The position numbers and the translations under genes are program-made. From the NCBI GenBank assembly GCA_900754775.1, contig CAAEDZ010000099.1, positions 1 through 10,223 of the forward strand: a stretch of 10,223 nucleotides of DNA. Direction: 5' to 3'. Source of the stretch: Clostridia bacterium (GTDB taxonomy: Bacteria; Bacillota_A; Clostridia; Christensenellales; Aristaeellaceae). The notes under the pieces are model-generated. The model was not told where the DNA came from. It saw only the letters and a list, made by a program, of their open reading frames with translations, and did no database searches. This document shows, one piece after another, positions 5,209 through 10,223 of this stretch (within the stretch, counting starts at the first letter, position 1; every line of letters begins with the position of its first letter).

Positions 5209-7140
5209 GTGACTTCGACAAGTCCCAGAATAAAAAAACCGGCGCGCACGCTTCTGTGGGTGCTTCTTGACGTGCTGCTCGTCAACGCTTCGTTGTTTCT
5301 GGCGCAGGTGGTGCGGTATTCGTCCAATATTTCCTACAGCTTCTTTGAAAATTCCATCCGCCTGGCGCCTGCCATGACGGTCATTTTTCTGCTGGTGTTC
5401 TGCGGCTTTGGCATGTACCGCACGATGTGGCAGTACGCCTCCGCAAACGACGTGCTGCGCATCGCCCTGGCCACGCTGGTGGCGTCGCTGATTACCTACC
5501 TGTTCTCTCTGGCGGCCAACGCCTTTGTCAGGCCGCAGAACCTGTTCCGGCTGCACCGGATGGTCTACCTGCTGTTTTGGATCATTTCCATGGCGATGGT
5601 GGGGGCCTCCCGGCTTTTGTACCGCATTGCGGTCACGCGCGAGCGCTTCGCGCTGCTGTCCACGCCGCGCGACGATGTGCGCCGCGTGATGGTGGTGGGC
5701 GCGGGCTGGGCCGGCGCGAGCATCGTGCATGAGATGCAGCGCGGCAGCTACGGCAACCGCGCGCCCGTGCTCGTGGTGGACGACGACCGCATCCGCACCG
5801 GCTCGGAGCTCAGCGGCGTGCCCGTGGTGCGTGGGTCGGGCAACATTCTCAAGCTCGCCAGCGATTACCGCGTGGATGAAATCATCATCGCCATCGCCAC
5901 CCCCAAGGGCGATCTCAAGCCCCTCATTGAAAAGTGCCTGGCCACCGGCTGCCGCGTGCGCCGCCTCGCCCCCCTGCAGGAGCTGGGAAGCGACGCCGCC
6001 GTGCCCACCGCGCTGGTGCGCGACGTCAACATCGGCGACCTGCTGGGTCGCCCCGAGGAGCAGCTGGACATGACGCCGGTCGCCGCGTTCTTCCGCGGGA
6101 AAACCGTGCTCATCACCGGGGGCGGCGGGTCCATCGGCAGCGAGCTGTGCCGGAGGCTTCTGCCGCTGGAGCCGGAGCGGATCATCCTCTATGATATCAG
6201 CGAAAACTACATGTACGACCTCTTCAGCGAGCTCAAGCTCCTCTACGGCGACGCGCTCAAGGAAAAGCTCCTCCTCTGCGTGGGCTCCATCCGCGACGCG
6301 CAGCGCCTGGACGAGATCTTCGCGCGCTACCGGCCCGAGGTGGTGCTCCATGCCGCCGCGCACAAGCACGTGCCCCTCATGGAGGACTGCCCCGACCAGG
6401 CGGTGAAAAACAACGTGTTCGGCACGTGGCTGACCGCGCAGGCCGCGGTGCGCCACGGCGTGAAGCGCTTCGTGCTCATCTCCACCGACAAGGCCGTCAA
6501 CCCCACCAACGTCATGGGGGCGACCAAGCGCCTGGCCGAGATGATCATCGAGGCGCTCAACGCCCAGACCGAGACGGAATTCACCGCCGTGCGCTTCGGA
6601 AACGTGCTGGGCTCCCACGGCAGCGTGGTGCCGCTCTTTGAGCAGCAGATCCGCGCGGGCGGGCCAGTGACGCTGACCCACCCGGACATCATCCGCTATT
6701 TCATGACCATCCCCGAAGCCGCCTGCCTGGTGCTCAAGGCCGCCAGCATCGCCAGGGGCGGGGAGCTGTTCGTGCTGGACATGGGCCAACCGGTCAAGAT
6801 CCGCGAGCTGGCCGAGCGCATGATCCAGCTCTACGCCCCGCACGACGGCCGCAAGGTGGAGATCGTATACGTGGGCCTGCGCCCGGGCGAGAAGCTCTAC
6901 GAGGAGCTGCTGCTCGCGGGCGAGGGCATCGCCAAGACGGAGAGCGAAAAGATTTTCGTGGCCAAGCCCGAGCTGGTGGACAAGCCCACGCTGGACGCCA
7001 TGCTGGCCCGCCTGAAGCGCTGCCTGGACGAGGGCGGCGATATGCTGGCGTGCCTGCATGAGCTGGTGCCCACCTTCAAGGAGGCCGATCAGGTCAACAG
7101 CGCCCGCACCGCTGCTGCCGGGCAGGCCGCCGCCGTATGA
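5209..7140 (+). CDS. Membrane-bound NDP-sugar 4,6-dehydratase (CapD/WbpM/PglF family)
   Basis: Polysaccharide-biosynthesis enzyme of the extended short-chain dehydrogenase family; relatives convert UDP-GlcNAc to a 4-keto-6-deoxy sugar on the way to modified surface or glycan sugars. The 643-residue protein starts with about four membrane segments (roughly 13-33, 55-70, 82-104 and 118-138). A first Rossmann domain follows (VVGAGWAGA, 162-170), then the catalytic SDR domain with its NAD-binding TGGGGSIGSEL (303-313). The active site is the S-M-K form of the large membrane enzymes: S425 in ISTDKAVNP, then M436 and K440 in MGATK, methionine replacing the usual tyrosine. RPGEKLYEELL (558-568) is a further family block. 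Translation begins at a GTG at 5209 behind GAGGGGG (5195-5201). Its stop overlaps the tadA start as ATGA. No aminotransferase, acetyltransferase or glycosyltransferase lies beside it, so the exact sugar product cannot be told. Confidence 0.95.
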   Translation: MTSTSPRIKKPARTLLWVLLDVLLVNASLFLAQVVRYSSNISYSFFENSIRLAPAMTVIFLLVFCGFGMYRTMWQYASANDVLRIALATLVASLITYLFSLAANAFVRPQNLFRLHRMVYLLFWIISMAMVGASRLLYRIAVTRERFALLSTPRDDVRRVMVVGAGWAGASIVHEMQRGSYGNRAPVLVVDDDRIRTGSELSGVPVVRGSGNILKLASDYRVDEIIIAIATPKGDLKPLIEKCLATGCRVRRLAPLQELGSDAAVPTALVRDVNIGDLLGRPEEQLDMTPVAAFFRGKTVLITGGGGSIGSELCRRLLPLEPERIILYDISENYMYDLFSELKLLYGDALKEKLLLCVGSIRDAQRLDEIFARYRPEVVLHAAAHKHVPLMEDCPDQAVKNNVFGTWLTAQAAVRHGVKRFVLISTDKAVNPTNVMGATKRLAEMIIEALNAQTETEFTAVRFGNVLGSHGSVVPLFEQQIRAGGPVTLTHPDIIRYFMTIPEAACLVLKAASIARGGELFVLDMGQPVKIRELAERMIQLYAPHDGRKVEIVYVGLRPGEKLYEELLLAGEGIAKTESEKIFVAKPELVDKPTLDAMLARLKRCLDEGGDMLACLHELVPTFKEADQVNSARTAAAGQAAAV

Positions 7141-7610
7141 CCCCGCATGAATCCCTGATGCGGCTGGCGCTGGAGGAGGCCGGGGCCGCCTTCCGCGAGG
7201 GCGAGGTGCCCGTGGGCGCGGTCGTGGCGAAGGACGGCCGGCCCGTGGCCCGCGCGCACAACCTGCGCGAGCAGACCGGCGACCCCACCGCCCATGCCGA
7301 GCTGCTGGCCATCCGCGAGGCGGCGCGCGTATTGGGCGCGCGGCGGCTGACCGGCTGCACCCTGTATGTGACGCTGGAGCCCTGCCCCATGTGCGCCGGG
7401 GCCATGGTGATGGCCTGCCTGGACCGCTGCTATTTCGGCGCGCGCGACGCGCGTCAGGGCTGCTGCGAAAGCGTGTACGCCCTGCCCGGCGATCCCGCGT
7501 TCTATCACCGGCTGCCCTGCGTGGGCGGGCTGATGGAGGAGGAGGCCGCCGCCCTTCTCAGGCGCTTTTTTCAGGCCCGCCGCTCTACCGAAGAAGGAGG
7601 AACCCCATGA
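7137..7610 (+). CDS. tadA: tRNA-specific adenosine deaminase
   Basis: Converts adenosine 34 to inosine in the anticodon of tRNA-Arg(ACG), an essential wobble modification in most bacteria. The 157-residue product is a normal-length member of the zinc-dependent cytidine/deoxycytidylate deaminase fold. The active site is visible: H53 and catalytic glutamate E55 in HAE, with zinc ligands C83 and C86 in PCPMC. The following YFGARDARQG (99-108) is typical of TadA. The start codon overlaps the upstream dehydratase stop (ATGA) and no ribosome site is obvious, so translation is probably coupled. Its own stop overlaps the HAD gene start in the same way. Guanine deaminase is a less likely alternative, given the TadA-like motifs. 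Confidence 0.94.
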   Translation: MTPHESLMRLALEEAGAAFREGEVPVGAVVAKDGRPVARAHNLREQTGDPTAHAELLAIREAARVLGARRLTGCTLYVTLEPCPMCAGAMVMACLDRCYFGARDARQGCCESVYALPGDPAFYHRLPCVGGLMEEEAAALLRRFFQARRSTEEGGTP

Positions 7611-8398
7611 CCATCGACACCATCGTGACCGATCTGGACGATACCCTGCTGGACGGCAGCGGCCAGCTGAGCGCCTATACCATTGAGGTGATGGCCGAGG
7701 TCAAGCGACGCGGCATCCGCCTGATTCCCTGCAGCGGCCGCACGCACGCCAGCATGTATCCCTTTCTGGCGAAGCTGGACACGGGCCTGCCCTACATCGG
7801 GGGCAACGGGTCGGAGATCGTGGGGGCGGACCACCGCCTGATCGAGCAGCTGACGCTGGATGTGGAGCTGGCGCGGGAGATCTGCGCCTTCCTTGTGGAA
7901 AACGGGCTGTACGTGCAGGTCTACACCGACGAGGCCTTCTACTATTCCGCCGAGTGCGACATCGCCCGCCGCTACAAGCAGTCCTCCGGGATGAAGGGCG
8001 TGGCCGTGGGCGACGTATGCGCGTTCCTCAGCTTCGCCACGCCCAAGGTGCTCAGCGTGGGCGAGCCGGAGGACGTGCTTCGCCTGATGCCTCTGGCCAA
8101 CGAGCGTTTTCTGGGCCGGGCCACCTTCACCATGAGCAAGCCCTATTTTCTGGAGGCCGAGCCGCCGGGAGCCACCAAGGGCGAGGCGCTTTTGCGCCTG
8201 GCGGACCGCATCGGCATCGTGCCGGAGCGCACCGTGGCCTTTGGCGACAGCCTCAACGACAAGAGCCTTTTGGCCTTCACCCCCAACAGCGTGGCCATGG
8301 CCAACGCCATCCCCGAGCTGCGCCAGGCGGCGGCCTACGTCTGCCGCCCCAACACGGAGGACGGCGTGGCCCGCTTCGTGGCGGAGCACATCCTGTAA
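7607..8398 (+). CDS. Cof-type HAD-superfamily phosphatase
   Basis: A 263-residue cytoplasmic haloacid-dehalogenase hydrolase of the Cof/YwpJ type, which usually dephosphorylates sugar phosphates or other small phosphometabolites. All four HAD motifs are present: I, DLDDT (9-13, nucleophile D9 and acid D11); II, S43 in PCSGR; III, K191 in GATKGEAL; IV, GDSLND (213-218, metal-binding D214 and D218). The insert between motifs II and III is the large C2B cap expected of this class. A strong AAGGAGG (7594-7600) sits six bases before the ATG, which overlaps the tadA stop. It is followed 12 bases later by hprK. The position recalls the HAD phosphatase PpaX near hprK in Bacillus, but PpaX is a different HAD class, so a role in pyrophosphate metabolism is not implied. 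Substrate unknown. Confidence 0.92.
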   Translation: MTIDTIVTDLDDTLLDGSGQLSAYTIEVMAEVKRRGIRLIPCSGRTHASMYPFLAKLDTGLPYIGGNGSEIVGADHRLIEQLTLDVELAREICAFLVENGLYVQVYTDEAFYYSAECDIARRYKQSSGMKGVAVGDVCAFLSFATPKVLSVGEPEDVLRLMPLANERFLGRATFTMSKPYFLEAEPPGATKGEALLRLADRIGIVPERTVAFGDSLNDKSLLAFTPNSVAMANAIPELRQAAAYVCRPNTEDGVARFVAEHIL

Positions 8399-8410
8399 GG
8401 AGGCGCCGGA

Positions 8411-9340
8411 ATGATCGACCTGGAGGACTTTCGCACCAAGCTGGGCCTGGAGCTGCTCGGCCCCACGACCAAAAAGCAGCTGGACATCAACGTGACCGAC
8501 ATCAACCGGCCCGGCATGCAGTTCTGCGGATTTTACGAATACTTTGCCCACGAGCGCGTGCAGGTGATCGGCAAGGTGGAGATGACGTACCTGGAGTCGC
8601 TGGAATCGCGCATGCGCCGCCCCGTGCTGGAAAAGTACATGAGCTATCCCATTCCCTGCATCATCACCTGCTGGGGCATGACCCCTCCGCGCGACCTGCT
8701 GGAGATCGCCCGCGCGCATGACGTGCCGGTGTTCCAAAGCAAGCTCAAAACCACCAAGTTCTCGTTGCAGGCCATCATGTACTTAAACCGCGTGCTGGCC
8801 CCGCACATCACCCGCCACGGCGTGCTGGTGGACGTCTACGGCGTGGGCATTCTGCTCACGGGCGAGAGCGGCGTGGGCAAGAGCGAGGCCGCGCTGGAGC
8901 TGGTCAAGCGCGGGCATCAGCTGGCCGCCGACGACGTGGTGGACATCTGCCGCGTGGCCGACGACCGCCTCATCGGCGAATCGCCGGAGATGGTGCGCCA
9001 CTTCATGGAGATCCGCGGCATCGGCATCATCGACATCCGCGCCATGTACGGCGTGGGATCGGTCATCGTCAGCAAATCCATCGACATGGTCATCCACATG
9101 GAAAAGTGGGACTCCTCCAAGGAATACGACCGCCTGGGCCTCACGGAGGAAACCGTGACCATTCTGGGCGTGAAGGTGCCCTACCAGACCATGCCCGTCC
9201 GGCCGGGACGCAATCTGGCCATCATCATCGAGGTGGCCGCGCGCAACCTCAGCCTCAAGCGCATGGGCTACAGCGCCGCGCATGAGCTGGACCGCCGCCT
9301 CAACGAGCTGATCGCGCAGAATTCCGGAAATCATACCTGA
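8411..9340 (+). CDS. hprK: HPr kinase/phosphorylase
   Basis: Bifunctional sensor enzyme of carbon catabolite control in Firmicutes: it phosphorylates HPr (and Crh where present) on Ser46 when fructose-1,6-bisphosphate is high, and removes the phosphate when inorganic phosphate is high. The 309-residue product has the usual length. After an N-terminal domain of about 130 residues comes the kinase domain with the catalytic histidine H136 in RHGVLVDVYG, the Walker A loop GESGVGKS (151-158), the acidic pair D174/D175, the family signature EIRGIGIIDIRAMYG (200-214, catalytic E200) and the C-terminal PVRPGRN (262-268). The AAGGAGG ribosome site (8397-8403) overlaps the HAD stop codon and lies seven bases from the ATG. 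The ROK kinase gene follows after 20 bases. All catalytic residues are present, so both activities are expected. Identification is essentially certain. Confidence 0.98.
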   Translation: MIDLEDFRTKLGLELLGPTTKKQLDINVTDINRPGMQFCGFYEYFAHERVQVIGKVEMTYLESLESRMRRPVLEKYMSYPIPCIITCWGMTPPRDLLEIARAHDVPVFQSKLKTTKFSLQAIMYLNRVLAPHITRHGVLVDVYGVGILLTGESGVGKSEAALELVKRGHQLAADDVVDICRVADDRLIGESPEMVRHFMEIRGIGIIDIRAMYGVGSVIVSKSIDMVIHMEKWDSSKEYDRLGLTEETVTILGVKVPYQTMPVRPGRNLAIIIEVAARNLSLKRMGYSAAHELDRRLNELIAQNSGNHT

Positions 9341-9360
9341 GACAACAGGGAGGCTTTTCT

Positions 9361-10223
9361 ATGGTCTATATCGGCATTGATCTGGGCGGCACCGGCATCA
9401 AGATCGGCGTGGTGGACGAAAGCGGCGCCATCCTCTCCCAGGGCGAAACCCCCACGCTGGCGGGCCGCCCCTACGAGGACATCATCGCGGACATGGGCCG
9501 CTGCATGCTGGATGTGATGGCGCGCGGCGGCTTTGAGGAAAAGGACATCGCCTCCATCGGCGTGGGCATCCCCGGCGTGGCCGATGAAAAGACGGGTCAC
9601 GTGATCTTCTGCACCAACCTGGGCTGGAGCGACGTGCCGCTGCGCACCGAGCTGCAAAAGTACCTCAACAAGCCCGTCTACATCGACAACGACGCCACCG
9701 TGGCCGGCTTTGCCGAGAGCATCTGCGGCGTGAGCGCGGGCTGCCATTCCAGCGTGTTCATGACGCTGGGCACGGGCGTGGGCGGCGGCATCGTGATCGG
9801 CGGCCGGCCGTGGAGCGGCTTTCACGGCGTGGGCAGCGAGATCGGCCACATCCCCATGGACATCGGCGGCGAGCCCTGCTCCTGCGGCAACTACGGCTGC
9901 CTGGAGCGCTACTGCAGCGCCACGGCGGTCATCCGCATGGGCAAGCAGATGGTGTTGCAGCACCCCGACAGCCTCATGTACGACCTGTGCGGCGGCGACG
10001 TGAGCAAGCTGACGGCCAAGATGGTCTTTGACGCGGCCAAGGAGCTGGACGACGTGGCCATGAAGGTCTTTAACCACTACGTGGACTATCTGTGCAAGGC
10101 CATCTACACCATCATCGCCTTCCTGGACCCGGAGATGATCGTGCTGGGCGGCGGCATCAGCAAATCGGGCGACTTTTTGCTAAACGCCGTGCGCGAGCGC
10201 ATCCCCCGCTACCTTTTGTTCAA
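9361..10223 (+). CDS. glcK: ROK-family glucokinase (3' end cut by window)
   Basis: Probable ATP-dependent glucokinase, or a related hexose/N-acylhexosamine kinase, feeding non-PTS sugar into glycolysis. The reading frame from the ATG at 9361 stays open for 287 residues to the window edge; about 25-30 more are expected. The N-terminal phosphate loop DLGGTGIKIGVVD (7-19) is clear. D111 in IDNDA is the catalytic base, and TLGTGVGGG (135-143) is the second nucleotide-binding loop. The ROK signature carries E160 in GSEIGH and the zinc ligands H163, C173, C175 and C180 (spacing CxCGxxGC). There is no N-terminal helix-turn-helix, so it is an enzyme and not a ROK repressor. AGGGAGG (9347-9353) sits seven bases before the start. 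Close linkage to hprK suggests coordinated carbon control. Glucose as substrate is inferred from family resemblance and not proved. Confidence 0.93.
   Translation, partial: MVYIGIDLGGTGIKIGVVDESGAILSQGETPTLAGRPYEDIIADMGRCMLDVMARGGFEEKDIASIGVGIPGVADEKTGHVIFCTNLGWSDVPLRTELQKYLNKPVYIDNDATVAGFAESICGVSAGCHSSVFMTLGTGVGGGIVIGGRPWSGFHGVGSEIGHIPMDIGGEPCSCGNYGCLERYCSATAVIRMGKQMVLQHPDSLMYDLCGGDVSKLTAKMVFDAAKELDDVAMKVFNHYVDYLCKAIYTIIAFLDPEMIVLGGGISKSGDFLLNAVRERIPRYLLF

Noticed and set aside
4720..7059. 779-codon open frame on the minus strand opposite the esterase and sugar dehydratase genes
   Set aside because: Same composition artefact: no recognisable motif, it crosses a terminator and a promoter on the other strand, and the plus-strand genes have complete catalytic motifs.
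1..10223. Mobile element, phage, defence island, CRISPR array, or tRNA/rRNA gene
   Set aside because: No transposase, integrase, terminal repeats, spaced direct repeats or tRNA-like folds were seen; gene content and base composition are uniform and housekeeping in character.

Overview
This window looks like a chromosomal housekeeping segment of a G+C-rich anaerobic or microaerotolerant Firmicute, most likely a Clostridia-type gut or sediment bacterium. The evidence is HPr kinase/phosphorylase, a two-component KtrAB-type potassium system, a flavin reductase-rubredoxin fusion of the kind known from anaerobes, strong AGGAGG ribosome binding sites and sigma-A-like promoters. Genus-level assignment is not possible by eye. 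Nearly all sequence is coding. There are eleven genes, two of them cut by the window ends. I see no RNA gene, mobile element, CRISPR array or attachment site.

Layout. Positions 1-1230 (minus strand) hold endonuclease III (nth, 3' end cut off) and a GAF-type free methionine-(R)-sulfoxide reductase. A 117-bp divergent promoter region separates them from plus-strand genes, starting with a flavin reductase-rubredoxin protein (1348-1974) closed by a good intrinsic terminator. Next comes a well-formed promoter driving ktrB, ktrA and probably an alpha/beta-hydrolase carboxylesterase (2119-5011), ended by a second terminator. A third plus-strand promoter (5136-5163) heads a tight run of five genes reaching the right edge: a membrane NDP-sugar 4,6-dehydratase, tadA, a Cof-type HAD phosphatase, hprK and a ROK-family glucokinase. 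Their junctions are -4, -4, +12 and +20 bases, with no visible internal terminator.

How the genes fit together. The first two minus-strand genes and the rubredoxin fusion all touch DNA repair or redox/oxidative stress. KtrAB is a potassium uptake channel with its nucleotide-gated ring. The last operon joins a cell-surface sugar biosynthesis enzyme and a tRNA-modifying enzyme to carbon-status control (HprK) and glucose phosphorylation (ROK kinase), so its second half is a small carbon-catabolite module.

I found no convincing new biological system. The most interesting unexplained structures are regulatory: three AGCGGAA boxes around the ktrB promoter, a cre-like palindrome in the divergent redox promoter, and the unusual hprK neighbourhood.
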